DNA from: Acanthochlamys bracteata
Lineage: Eukaryota > Streptophyta > Magnoliopsida > Pandanales > Velloziaceae
Direction of reading: 5' to 3'
DNA length: 64,000 bases
NCBI GenBank assembly: GCA_019914995.1
Contig: CM034137.1
Location: forward strand, 1,984,001 to 2,048,000
Made by a program: the position numbers and the translations under genes. Shown here piece by piece: positions 50,901 to 62,151 of the stretch (positions within the stretch are counted from its first letter, which is position 1; every line of letters starts with the position of its first letter). Below the pieces are notes generated by a model. It did not search any database and had not been told where the DNA came from. It saw only the letters and a program-made list of their open reading frames with translations.

Positions 50901-51811
50901 TACCTGATATAATCTTCCTTATTGGTCCACATGATGCAGCTCTTTTCCATTGTTTGGGGAGAAAGGGAAATTGCTTATATCAGGTGGAAATGATGCATCA
51001 GTGAAGCTATGGAACTGGTCGAAATATTTCCAAGCCGAAGAAACAACTTCTAGTGATGCTCTAGTTTTGAACATTAAGCTAAAGAGAAAGGTATATTCTA
51101 GTGCTACATTATGCTCAAATTAGTTGTTCTGCATAAAAAACAATAAATTTCATTCCCAATTGTCATGCCATATATTTCCATCTTATGCTAGAGGTAAGGA
51201 GAATGGTCTGTATTCCCATCCTATCTGGCAGCTCTCTCTAGGGAAATGCAGCTATTTCCCATTTTTCCTGGACTAACAGCTTGCCAACTTCCATAGTTAC
51301 ACTTCTCTTCACAAGACATACACCCTACAAGGATGTGTTGAGATGCATATACTTCCCTCTATGCTACTATGATAGAATTAGCACAATCATCTTCAGCCTA
51401 CTCCATACTGCTATCATGCTTTAGGTTGAGCAAACAACTGCTGGCCATATATACTGACTTCTCAAGTAAGAGGAGGCGTGAAGCAAGCTTGCAACCCTGC
51501 ATCCCCCGCTGACTGTTGCCATTTCGTCAAAGTTTTGTTTAATAGCTAGTAACATCTTTATTGTTTTGCCCAACTAGCATTTCAATTGCACATACTTATC
51601 TGATCTGTTATGGTATGTTTGAGGGAGATCTATTCAATTTGTGCTTCATTGTGCTCTATGATGTCCACCACGAATTGTTAATTATATTTAAAGTTATAAG
51701 CTAGCTGGTTCTTGACAGGTCAATTGGTTATGCACTACTACTGCAAATTCAGATAACCTCATTATTTGTGACACCTCCAAAGTATTGAAGGTTTATAGCA
51801 TACCTGAGTAG
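47974..51811 (+). CDS. WD40-repeat protein, 11 coding exons (At5g45760-like)
   Basis: Exons 47974-48066, 48147-48243, 48470-48531, 48751-48807, 48922-48981, 49157-49213, 49520-49562, 50218-50295, 50553-50868, 50940-51090 and 51719-51811 join in frame to 368 residues. WD-type text is seen as LKGHKATATCC, DGYICGFDLR, DSGDVKIIDTRQQSL, VTGGLDSKLVTWDFSKG, LGGHTASVSCV and SGGNDASVKLWNWSKY. These suggest about six or seven blades of a propeller. The protein has no signal or membrane segment. Propellers of this kind act as scaffolds, and the exact partner is unknown. Arabidopsis has such a gene beside RABA1c, which matches this neighbourhood. Exon 7 uses the AG at 49518-49519 rather than the later TTGCAG, because this gives the conserved HSSICSSVKF. 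Confidence 0.88.
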
Positions 51812-52530
51812 TTCTGATGTAAATTTTGGAGAAGCACTATGAGGGTTGAAGAGATGCAGAACAGCTGAAGTCGAGATCTAAGTGAAAGTTCTATCATCAA
51901 TTCCTATCTGTAGAGCACCAATAGTCACAAGCTTGGCTGTTACCATGAACTGACTTGCAAAAGGAAATATGATTAGTGAACGTCTTTCTCATTTTACTTG
52001 TTTGAACCCGACATAATCTGTATAATGCTTTCAATGCATATTGTGTTACAAATGTTTGTAAGAATTTCATCTATTCGTAGTCTATATGAGTAGTTACAAG
52101 GAAAATTACGTTCATCAATGTTTTGAATATGGTTTGTAAATAGCGAGCAAAACTGTGAATTTTTCAGAATTCTCTGCAAGCTTTTTCTTCTTTCAGTATG
52201 TTATTATGGGAACTTATACATCGTTTGCTATCGAGCAATTAGTGCTGAATGTTTCACTTCAATGGATGCCTACATTGTCTTCTAACTGGCTCAGGTACTT
52301 CAAGGGCTAGCTTGCAGTAACTGACTTCTCATCCTAAATTGGAAGTGATTATCATTCTTCTATCAGTTTAATTTTGGCATAAGCAACATGAGTTTAGCTC
52401 CTACTATAAAAGAGAATCTATAAAATTTAGCACTTGCTGAAAGGTAGATATTTCACCACTTGATTTCATCAAAAATATTTATCTGAATGAAGGTCTTCAA
52501 AAATTTTTACAGATTCTGTTGTAGCAACAT
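51812..52530. other. Convergent 3' flanks of the WD40 and PPR genes
   Basis: The two genes end toward each other with 719 bp between stops. No other feature is seen. Confidence 0.5.
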
Positions 52531-55137
52531 TTACCAATAACCTCTGCAAGAACACCTTCCATCCTTGAAATGATGAAACCTGTTGGAGTCCCTCAAAATT
52601 ATCTCCCTCCCAGTAATTTTAGAAGTAAATTTGGCAAATTCATGACAGTCACCACATACTCTCAAGTTCTTCGAAACACGAATAGGCTTTCCTTCAGACG
52701 AGTTCAAGATGCCAAAACCAATTGCCAGCTTTTCACTGTGCCCGCAAAGTGCTTCGTCCTTCATCTTCTCATCAGCATTCAACAAAGCATACCTGTTCTG
52801 CTGAATATAACCTTCATCCTTCATTCGTTTCCTAACTTCCCCAAGATATGATTCAATCCTCTTTGCTTGAGGGTGAGACTTATCACCTGCCACAAAAATA
52901 TGAAATTTGCTCTTCAGTTCTATCCAGCTACAACCAGGTTCTTTTCTCAGTCTCCGGCCACCAATCCTTTGTCTGAGGTTCTTGACTGACTCCCACTTCT
53001 CTGCTTCTGTGTATATGTTTGCAAGAAGTACGTAGTAACCTGTATTCTCTGGCTCCAGCTCAAACACATGTTCAGCAACTATCTCTGCAAGCTTCACATC
53101 CCTATAAGCCCTGCAGCCACAAAGCAATGCACCCCATATAGTGGCATCTGGCTCTATTGGCATTGCCTTTATAAAACTATATGCTTTTGTTAGATGTCCA
53201 GCACGACTAAGTAAATCAACCATACATGCATAATGCTCCAAATTAGGCTCTATATTGTAATTATTTCTCATACTATTAAAAAATGTCCAGCCTTCATTCA
53301 CCAATCCTGAATGGCTACAAGCATACAAGATTGCAACAAAGGACACACCATCAGGCTTTAGACCTTTGTTTCTCATCTCCTTGAAGAGAGTGATGGCATC
53401 TCTGCCATGACCATGCATACCATATCCAGCGATCATGATTGTCCATGTAATTAGGTCTTTCTTGACCATTCCATCAAAGAGTGAACGCGCAAGCAGTAGT
53501 GCACCACATTTGACATACATGTCCAGAATAGCATTAGCTACATAACCGTCTAACAAGTAGCCTGCTCTTAGTATGTGACAATGTATCTCTCTTCCTCTAT
53601 CTAGAGATGAAAGACTGGCTACTGCAGGAAGGATACAAGCCATGGTTACAGGATTTGGCTCCACAGAGGACTGCATTTCATTGAACATCCTAAACGCTTC
53701 ATTTGGAAAACCATTCTTTGAGTAGCCACCAATCATGGTATTCCATGAGATAACATCCTTCCATTTCATATGATCAAACACAGACCTAGCCTCTTTCATA
53801 TCTCCACACTTTGCATACATGTCCATAAGCGCATTGCTGATGATCAAGTTTGATTCCAATCTGTTCCTTACAACATATGCATGGATATACTTACCCTCAT
53901 TGAGTGCACCATGACACGCACAAGTATGAAGAATACTAGTTATTGTATATCTATCAGGTTCAATTCCTTCTGCTTCCATCAGTCCAAACAAATCTATTGC
54001 CTTTTCAAACTGTTCGGATCTTGTGAACGCTGAGATCATAGAAGTCCATGAGACAACACTCCTCTCGTTCATCTTTCCAAAGATTCTCGTAGCACTCTCC
54101 AAATTACCACATTTGGAATACATATCGAGCAATGAGTTACCAAGAACTAATTCCTCACTGAAACCAGATTTGATAGAAAATGCATGCACCACTCTTCCTA
54201 GAGATGATGATCTTACTTGAGCACAAGCAGGAAGAACACTAACTAGTGAGGCTGTATCAAGATCAAACCCAGAAACCCACATTTCAACGAACATCTCAAC
54301 CCCTTTTCCGTATTTCCCATTTATAATACATCCATTAATGATAGAGTTCCAAGATATAACATCTCGTTCGGGCATTTCATCAAACACTGCAATGGCAAGT
54401 TGAATTTTCTTACTCTTCGAATAGAAAGCAATGAGAGCATTAGCAACAGCAACATAGTCATTGAAACCAAGCTTCAAAAGATATCCATGGGCTCTTTCGC
54501 CACCACGAGCACTTTCAGTTACTGAAAAGCACTTCAGTACACATGTAAAAGTTTGAGAATTTGGTTGAACTCCCATAACCCTCATTCTGTTAAACAAAGA
54601 AATAGATTCTCCAAACTCACCAATCTTTGCATACTCACTTATTAAGAGATACCAAACATAAAGGTTATCCATTGAAGAACAATTCTCAAAAACTTTCCTG
54701 CCTTCATTCAACTCGCCACATTTAACATACATAAAAACCAACTTCGAACCAAGAACAGGGTTCACTTGCAATCCAAATGAAGATAAAATTGAATGAATCT
54801 TTCTTCCAATTTCCACTGATTCAAGCTCTGCACAGAGCTGCAGCACAGAACAATAACTATCCACACTGATTTCAGAACCAGCAATACTCATTAACCTCAT
54901 AGCACCACTGAGGTTTTCCAACTCACAGAACTCTTCAATACGTTGATTGATATCAGTGATCCAACCTTGCGTGACAGCACTAGAAACTTTCACAACGGTT
55001 GTTGTTAGGTTTGGTGTTGACCGAGAAATCAACTGAAGCTTCAAAGAAGAAGAAGGGCAAGAAGAAGAAGGGCAAGAAGAAGAACGGAAGAAAGGGTAGA
55101 GTTTGGAGATAGTTACAGGAGAAAATGTTGCAGCCAT
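52531..55137 (-). CDS. DOT4: PPR-DYW RNA-editing factor, DOT4 orthologue
   Basis: An intronless frame of 868 residues. A serine-rich N-terminus, probably a plastid transit peptide, precedes a long run of PLS-type PPR motifs from about residue 90 (for example VISWNSIINGC, NALMDMYAKCGDMKEARSVF, DLITWTIMIAGYGMHGHG). An E domain follows (GYYVLLANIYTEAEKWESV, then KEPGCSWIEL), then the DYW deaminase with the HSEKLAIGFGIL zinc/catalytic motif, CGDCHEFAKF and the terminus HHFKDGRCSCRGYW. The last three residues are GYW rather than DYW, a common variant. Arabidopsis DOT4 (At4g18750, 871 residues as I recall) edits the plastid rpoC1 transcript, and loss disturbs leaf veins. Length and text match closely, and RABA1d and the STICHEL-like gene are neighbours there too. 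The frame is intact. Confidence 0.93.
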   Translation of the reverse strand: MAATFSPVTISKLYPFFRSSSCPSSSCPSSSLKLQLISRSTPNLTTTVVKVSSAVTQGWITDINQRIEEFCELENLSGAMRLMSIAGSEISVDSYCSVLQLCAELESVEIGRKIHSILSSFGLQVNPVLGSKLVFMYVKCGELNEGRKVFENCSSMDNLYVWYLLISEYAKIGEFGESISLFNRMRVMGVQPNSQTFTCVLKCFSVTESARGGERAHGYLLKLGFNDYVAVANALIAFYSKSKKIQLAIAVFDEMPERDVISWNSIINGCIINGKYGKGVEMFVEMWVSGFDLDTASLVSVLPACAQVRSSSLGRVVHAFSIKSGFSEELVLGNSLLDMYSKCGNLESATRIFGKMNERSVVSWTSMISAFTRSEQFEKAIDLFGLMEAEGIEPDRYTITSILHTCACHGALNEGKYIHAYVVRNRLESNLIISNALMDMYAKCGDMKEARSVFDHMKWKDVISWNTMIGGYSKNGFPNEAFRMFNEMQSSVEPNPVTMACILPAVASLSSLDRGREIHCHILRAGYLLDGYVANAILDMYVKCGALLLARSLFDGMVKKDLITWTIMIAGYGMHGHGRDAITLFKEMRNKGLKPDGVSFVAILYACSHSGLVNEGWTFFNSMRNNYNIEPNLEHYACMVDLLSRAGHLTKAYSFIKAMPIEPDATIWGALLCGCRAYRDVKLAEIVAEHVFELEPENTGYYVLLANIYTEAEKWESVKNLRQRIGGRRLRKEPGCSWIELKSKFHIFVAGDKSHPQAKRIESYLGEVRKRMKDEGYIQQNRYALLNADEKMKDEALCGHSEKLAIGFGILNSSEGKPIRVSKNLRVCGDCHEFAKFTSKITGREIILRDSNRFHHFKDGRCSCRGYW

Positions 55138-55985
55138 GGCTATGACTATCAGAGCTTGGAGAAAGCATACGGCTAATTAAGGTTACTGTTAGTAGTTGTC
55201 CTCTGTTAATTTAACTCCCAATATCAGGATACTTGGTTAAAAATCAAAGGTAAAAGAATTCCATTAACGGCATTTGATTAGATATAGAAAATTGAGAGAC
55301 AAAATAAAAATTGAGATCTTGACACCTGTAAGAAACCTCGAGTACCCAAGAGCCAAGACTCGAAAAATCGTTTCTTTGATTGATATATTAACGATTCATT
55401 CCCTAATCCCTATTATCTCATCAGTTACTCTTTAGGGAGATAGAGACAGGGAAGACCTGATGAGAGAGAGAGTAAAACTTCAGCGATTGAAACCAAGCTG
55501 TAGAGTTGAATACTAAAGGTTTTGCTAAGAATTTGCTTCGATGCGTTTGTTTTCTAGTCATTGGATTATTACCCGAGTGAAATTAATGAATTGTTCCGAA
55601 TTACTTGTGTTGATATAATTTAGGGGAGGATGAAGATAGAGATGCGATTAATTCCATTTTAATGTAGGTAGATATAACCTCTTTATTCGAGTAGTGCATT
55701 GAAAAATAGAAGTAAAGCAAAGTGCATTTCTTGGAGACACTAACTTTTCATAGGGCAAGCTTTGAGAGATAACATACTGAAACCCAATTAGTTACTTGGG
55801 TTCAATAGCTTATCGGCTTCCAATTTCTTGCTTATTTACCAATAGTTTTGCATCAAACAAGTGATACTACTGCAAACCGAAGAAAGTGGGGAATGTATCT
55901 GATCTTGCTAGTGGAACTTAGGTTTGTTTAAAACCAGTTGAGCTTATTTATCTTTGAACATCTGATTTCGCATTTACAGAATGTT
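55138..55985. other. Upstream flank of the DOT4-like gene
   Basis: Contains the 5' region of the minus-strand PPR gene. No other gene is seen. Confidence 0.45.
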
Positions 55986-55989
55986 TATG

Positions 55990-57020
55990 TGCTTATAGGT
56001 TTGTAGGCATTGAGATGGATGGCCAACAAAAGTTGATCCTTCTGGTGTAGTGATGTTGGTTATAGTTAATTGATTGCAGGTGTTTATTTCCACAAAAATG
56101 AAGAACTTTATAGTCATTTGACGTCCGATATTGGTTCTGATTGTGCAACCCATTTAGAATTGGCCTTGTAAGCAACTGAGGTATCATTTTTTGATGCAGC
56201 TGATTGAAGTTGGCAGAGATTGCAGTTGGAGCTTTGCAACCATCCTTCTCAGAGGAGCACGCCTAAGTCATTAGGATCAACAATCAGATGTGAGGAGAAC
56301 AGGAAAGGACGACCTAGACTAAAGACATCCTCATCTGATGATACTGCAACGAAGGTTTGATAAATCAAAGGATGGCTCGGTTTCCTGCAATCAGAAGCCA
56401 AGCACCTCGAGCCAGAAGGAGATAATTGATTTGTTTCTGGGGAATACAAACTTCCATCTCCAATGGACCTCCTCTTTCAAAGAAGAGAGTTTCACGAAAT
56501 CTTAATGCAAGAAGTCTCAATGCGAGCCAAACCACTGGACCGCTAATTTAGAAGCAATTCAAGAAAGAAGAAATTAACAGGTCCATACAAGCAGACTAAG
56601 CGTATCTACCGAAAGAAGTTCATTAGTTTCCAGTGTTTATTATAACTGTTCGCTGAAGCATTAAGTTATTGGTTGATATGCAGATGATGTGGTGGTGAAT
56701 AATATGCCACCTAGAAAGGCAGACATTTCAAATGCTGAGATGAAAGAAGTTGCATCTCCTGAAGATTTCAAGCCTGCAAGCCCCATGTCAAAATTTTTGT
56801 GAAGAAGTGACCAATACAACAACCTTCAACAACAAAAGAAGAGATTAAGGAGATGTCTAAGGAACTCTCATGATCTCTAGCAACCTGAAGGTTTCACAGC
56901 AAAAAGAACTAGCTTGAGCAAAAGGGCGAGGCAGCTGTTGGAAGTATAGAAAGGTGTTTTGCAGTCATCAAAGTGAGGATCAGCTAGCCAGTGCCAGATA
57001 CTGCATAGAAAAGTTCAAAT
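55990..57020 (+). pseudogene. Broken coding-like sequence, unidentified
   Basis: Stretches of protein-like text lie on the plus strand in changing frames: CEENRKGRPRLKTSSSDDTA (about 56290), DKSKDGSVSCNQKPSTSSQK and IIDLFLGNTNFHL (about 56360-56455), RNLNARSLNASQTTGPLI (about 56495), DVVVNNMPPRKADISNAEMK and PEDFKPASPMSKFL (about 56690-56800). No frame stays open for long. I do not recognise the family. It may be a pseudogene of a serine-rich protein or an untranslated transcript. Confidence 0.35.
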
Positions 57021-57840
57021 CTCTTCACTCTAGATAACACGGGAGCCGCTCATCTACTAGGATGCCCTTTCTGTTTCCATCTATTGGATTTTTTTTATAT
57101 TTTTCAGATAGCTTTCAAAATTTAGCTTTTTTACTAGAGTTGATGCGTGCTTTTTCGGTAATGACATTTTTGGGGCGTTTTGTTCCCTGCAGATTGCTGC
57201 TTAAAAGGTGTGTAATTTATAGTGAATTCGTTGATGGGTGTTATTATGTATGCTTTCCGTTGGAATCCTTCTGTGTTGCATGTCTTTAACATAACTGTGA
57301 TGCTTTATTTTATCAAGACGAGAACTTCGGAGTAGTAATTGTATCTCAGTCACACTGGGTTTAGTTTGCTGGTGCTCTTAGGTGCAACTAGGAAGGGGAA
57401 CATCTTTTATGGTATCTTAACTCTGAAGAGTCGATTATATTAATCTTGTATTTGATGTACAGGGTCATTTGTATTTTGTAGTCTAGCTAGTCACTTAACA
57501 ATAGGCATATTGTGATGCTACCAGACGACAATCTTTTCAACGACAGGAAACGATGCTTTCAGCAATCACAACCAAAAGAAAAAGAAAAACTTTTTTTTTA
57601 TTCACAATGAGTAATACAGATATTCATTTACAAACAGTGCCATATTGACCGGGCAAAGTTGCTAATGCCACAAAACCTACTCTGCATAACTTTAACTCCT
57701 GAATCCTATCAGAAAGTTGCAGTATCATGTATAACAGAAGACAATCACGAAAAAGTTTAATCACATTTCGCTAGACCAGCAAAGCATCAGTTAGAAATTC
57801 TAGAGCTCTAATCCATCACAATAACGAAACATGGAAGTAA
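57021..57840. other. Spacer
   Basis: No gene is recognised. The right part is probably the 3' UTR of the RING-CH gene on the minus strand. Confidence 0.4.
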
Positions 57841-57844
57841 CATG

Positions 57845-60800
57845 TTAGAACATGTTAACACGGAAAAACCATGGTAGTATGAAAGCTATAACCAGACATG
57901 CCATTAAGAAATTACAGAATGGCTGTCCTCTCCAGCAACTGGTCCTTTCAGCTGAATTCCTGCCGTTGCCAGATGCAACTGTTCTCCTACCATTCCATGT
58001 ATCCATGAACCTGCTATCATCCTCTCCCTTTATGTTTTTGGCATTCAGACCACAAATTTCGCAATATCTGCACAGCAACCAAGAGCAATAAATATTAAAC
58101 TGAACTGAATGAATATGGCATTCTTTCATAGCTTAAGATTTTAAATAACACCTAACAGTTTCATAGCGCATGAAAAAATCAGTAAAGCTAGATGACACAA
58201 AGTACTGTAAACAAAGTCATAAAGGACAAACGATTACTCTACCCATAATAAGTACAACAGATTGTTACCATTCTCTAATATCAGGATTGCCAACTGATAA
58301 GAGTATAATTGCATGTAATTTTAATATCTTCTTGCTAGAGTTAAAGAGGAGGGATAGGAATACTCCTTCTCTGATTTATGGCCGGAATGATCTCCAAATC
58401 TAATTTTCACCGTTGGATGTGAAGAACTATAAGTTAAAAACGTACTCACAAAATTTCAACTTAATCAGACCGCGAATTCATCTCTATCAAGTCACATGAT
58501 GAATATGACAGAATAAAATAAAACTTTTATATATATATATATATATATTGTATCATTTCTGTCATTTTGATTAAGTAATCGGATAGATGTCGATTCATAA
58601 TCCGTCTGTGATGAAATTCTGTGAGGAGATTTCTAACTTATTATTCTTCAAATCCAACCGTGGAGATTGAATTTGGAGGTCACTCCGGCTATAAACCGAA
58701 AATGAAGTGCTCGGGAGTGCCCCCATCCCTCCCTATAGTTAAATGTTGAGTTTTCTTGTATAGAGCTAAAACTGTGTTATTTTTTTGTGAGTAGTAGGTA
58801 TGAAAGAAATCAAATTAAGAAGGAATCAAGAAAGTATAACCGAGAAGAAGAAAGAAAACCTTAATGGGCAACAGTCAGCCCATGTACCAAGCCCAAACAT
58901 TGCAAAGAAGAGAAACATTGATTACGGGTGGCTTCACATCAGATCTCCACCTAACTCTCCCGAACTAATCTTCACCGAGTAGACTTTTTATCCTTCATAC
59001 TTTGAAGAGATTTTGGTTTATGAACATTTGCTAGACGTTAAATTGTCTATTCATGGTTCAACTCATCTAACTTGACATCTTGAAGCTAGAAGCAATGCAT
59101 GTAAGTGTTACGCCAAGAAGGGTGATTTTGGTATGGATTCTTTGAAATAAACAAACAAGACGGTAAAGGTAAACTAATTTCACACCAATAGACAGGAATT
59201 GACTGCAAAAGGAAAGGCGGTAAAATGAGATAAAAAAGATAAGGAAAAATCCTTACACAGAATAGAAATTTGAATATCATTACAGTAAGAAGTTGCATAA
59301 GTTGCTCAAGTTTGCTATGAGCTAGATTGAATATACAGGTGACAAGAATCAATGATTAGAAACTCTTCACCGAGTTGTCAACTGTTACAAGAATTGCATC
59401 ATTTCGATATAAAAGTTTCGTTGAATCAACATTTTCTGGAGGGACCAAATAAAGTATAAACACACCAAATTTCTATTACTAGTTGAGTTGAACAATATGC
59501 ACATAACTTAACCCTATGTGATATCATGACAATGCATAAAAGGAAGAGACCGGCTTAAAATTTCCGGCTTAGATTTTTCCTTCACCTTTTCAAATTCACA
59601 AAGGAAACCCCCTTTTGTAGGGTCATTGAGGATTCCTCTCATATTCTTACAAATTAATCTCAAACATGTTATCATCAGTTCGCCTCATATTAGAGGTTGC
59701 AAAGCAGCTAGCAGTGAGTCCTAAACTATCTAGAATAAAAAGAGTGGATATATGGAAGAGGCTAGATGACTAAGTGGAAATCTTAACGATAACAGAAGGG
59801 GATAAAAATTCAATGCAGAGGTGTCAACCAAGTAAATATATTTGAATGTTATGCCGAAATACTGATATTAAGAGTTAGACAAGCACTCATTTACAGAGGT
59901 GATGAATACCAATATAATCAAACTAATCACATCAACTAGCAAATGCAAACATCAAGTCCATATCTACACTACTGCCACCCTACATGTCCCAGAATTTAGT
60001 ACCAACTCTTATATTGTACTTTAACAAATCATTATCATTGCTGCATCCATGGTGTCAACTTTCCGAAAGTACTAACGGGTGACACGTTCGCATAATTGAT
60101 GTTTAAGTTTTTCTCAAGATCCTACCAACAATCATAACAATGAGGACAACTGAGTAATCAAGACAAATGGCACAGAATCACAACTTCTGCTCACTTATAC
60201 TCGGAAAGTTCAGTCCAAGAGATCATTGACAGAGCAATTATATAAGCTCAGTTAAGTATTAAAGTCACAGGTACCCGCAATGCCAAAAGCAGTTTAAAAT
60301 AAATCAAACTAATACAAGTTCGCCAAACTTCTGCTTTCTAGTTAATTCTAACCACAGTTCTCCAATGTGTCATACTTGCATCCTAGATCACAATTAAAAA
60401 CGCTGAAAACAATCCAGAACCAAAAATTAAGCAGCTGAAAACAATCAAACTCACCTGTTTCCCTTTACTCGGAACCAAGCCTCCGCACAATACCGGTGCG
60501 CCGTACCAAGCTCGTCCTTACATCCACACCCAATCTGTATAAGCTCCGACCTTTCAGGTGTTCCCCCATCCAGATCCGGACTTAAGTGACAGATCCTACA
60601 AACCTTCTCTCCCTCGAACTCCGTCGCCGCAGCCTCTCCACTAGACCGCTTCAAATCAATCACAACGCCCTTCTCTCCTCCCTTCTCCTCCCTTTTCTCC
60701 ACCACTTCTCCCTCAATAGGTTTCCCCTCTCCTGAAGCTTCAGCAGCACGACTGCACGCGTCATCATCAGATCTCACCGCAATTTTAACAGGCGCATCTG

Positions 60801-60969
60801 AACCGTTGACTGGAGGCAACGTTGATGGAGATGACGGTGGCATAGGATTCATTGAGATAACGATTTGAACTGAATCAGGCGGTCGATCTGGTTCATTCTC
60901 TACTTGATCAGATCTAACCGGCGCCGTCTGCGCCACCGCCTCAGGAGAAGATTCCTTCACCGACGCCAT
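57845..60969 (-). CDS. Membrane-anchored RING-CH (RINGv) E3 ligase-like protein
   Basis: Exon 1 (60969-60455) and exon 2 (58067-57845) join as AG/A across a 2387-bp intron and encode 245 residues. The first 140 residues are proline-, serine- and glutamate-rich and look disordered. The RING-CH domain follows: CRICHLSPD, then IQIGCGCKDELGTAHRYCAE and AWFRVKGNRYCEICG. This gives the C4HC3 ligand order with the intron inside the domain. Near the C-terminus FCNFLMACLVIAFILPWFF is a transmembrane helix. The family (MARCH type) attaches ubiquitin to membrane proteins; the plant substrates are unknown. Splice borders and reading frame both fit. No defect is seen. Confidence 0.88.
58530..58550. repeat. 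(TA)n microsatellite in the RING-CH intron
   Basis: About ten AT units within the intron. Confidence 0.9.
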
Positions 60970-61500
60970 CGGTTAGCAAACATCAACAGCTGAACTGAAG
61001 CAGAAGAGAACAAGAAAGAAGAAAAAGAGAAAGAAGAATGGAAAGCCGGTGAAGTTACTTGTATGTAGGGTGAATCAGGCAAAAGGGGCCACCGGAGTTT
61101 GTGTCTGACCCGTGAGAGAGAGTAACAACTGAACCAAATCCTTATCTTAATCTTAATATCTTCACACTAATTAAAATAAATAATAATAATCTAATAGAGA
61201 CAACTGTATGGTAGCACGGTTGTATGTACAAATCTCCACAGTCAGATAAATCGAATAATTTAAAATTGTATAAATGGTAGCAACTGGGGAAAGAGAGAAC
61301 AACCGGCGAGGGCTTAACGAAGACGAGAGAGAAGAAAAGTAGAAGACGAAGAAGAAGAAAAAGACAGGTTTGACGAAATTGTCAAGCGGATTTGAAGATA
61401 ATTACAAAACTTAGGGATTGTGGATGACGATGCAATGTGGGACTACTTGTATGGCCAGCTGCCTTTGAAATACGATACCAACGATCGGGTGCGTCATGGT
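60970..61500 (-). promoter_or_regulatory. 5' flank of the RING-CH gene
   Basis: The purine-rich stretches at 61000-61050 and 61310-61370 (plus strand) become CT-rich leader-like sequence on the gene strand. No definite TATA box was assigned. Confidence 0.3.
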
Positions 61501-61504
61501 TAAG

Positions 61505-61705
61505 CTTTAAAAAAAAATTAATTTTTTAATTCATATTTTTTATAAATATTAAAATTTTAAATAAAACTTTTACGTATTTAATTTTTTATATTATTTATTT
61601 TAATTTTTTAAGATAAATAAAATTTAAAAAAAATATATTTTATTTAAAAAAATAAAAATATTATTTTTTAAAAAATGATTAAAAATATTTTCAAACGATA
61701 CCGAT
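61505..61705. repeat. AT-rich MITE-like element, copy H
   Basis: A block of about 200 bp with the shared core (TTTTTATAAATATTAAAATTTTAAATAAA, in part) ends TTTTCAAACG, matching the CAAACG right end of copies B and C. Confidence 0.45.
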
Positions 61706-62151
61706 GTAAATTGATGAAAGGTATAATGATGAGAAAGACACCGTAGATTGTAGACGGTTGTGTACGTGAAGAAATTTTATAAAATTTTTGAACCCAGTCA
61801 CGCGATATCAAATGAAGGGGCGTGTTTCGTAAATTGTTTCAATTTTTTTTTATTTAATTTATATTTAATTAATTTTGTAGTGAACAGTTACGTCCATCTA
61901 AATTCCCCTCCACTAACAAGCATTTGATCCCATTAAAATATCCAACTGGCCAAAATCATCACCCTTACCTGACCCGATAAGAAACGGCCACCTGCGCAGT
62001 TCTAGGTCAGAAAGTAGCAGTTTAAGCGAAATCTTTGGATTTTTTTTCTCAACATCAATAAAAGGACTTGTCAACTAACGAGATGTCTTCTAGCTCAATC
62101 TCTGCAAACTTATTGGAGGCTAGCTCTTTGCAGTAGCTTCAGGCTTCATTA
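61706..62151. other. Upstream flank of the BBE-like pseudogene
   Basis: No gene is seen. A CATCAATAAAAGG stretch near 62053-62065 could be a weak TATA-like site about 90 bp before the ATG. Confidence 0.3.
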
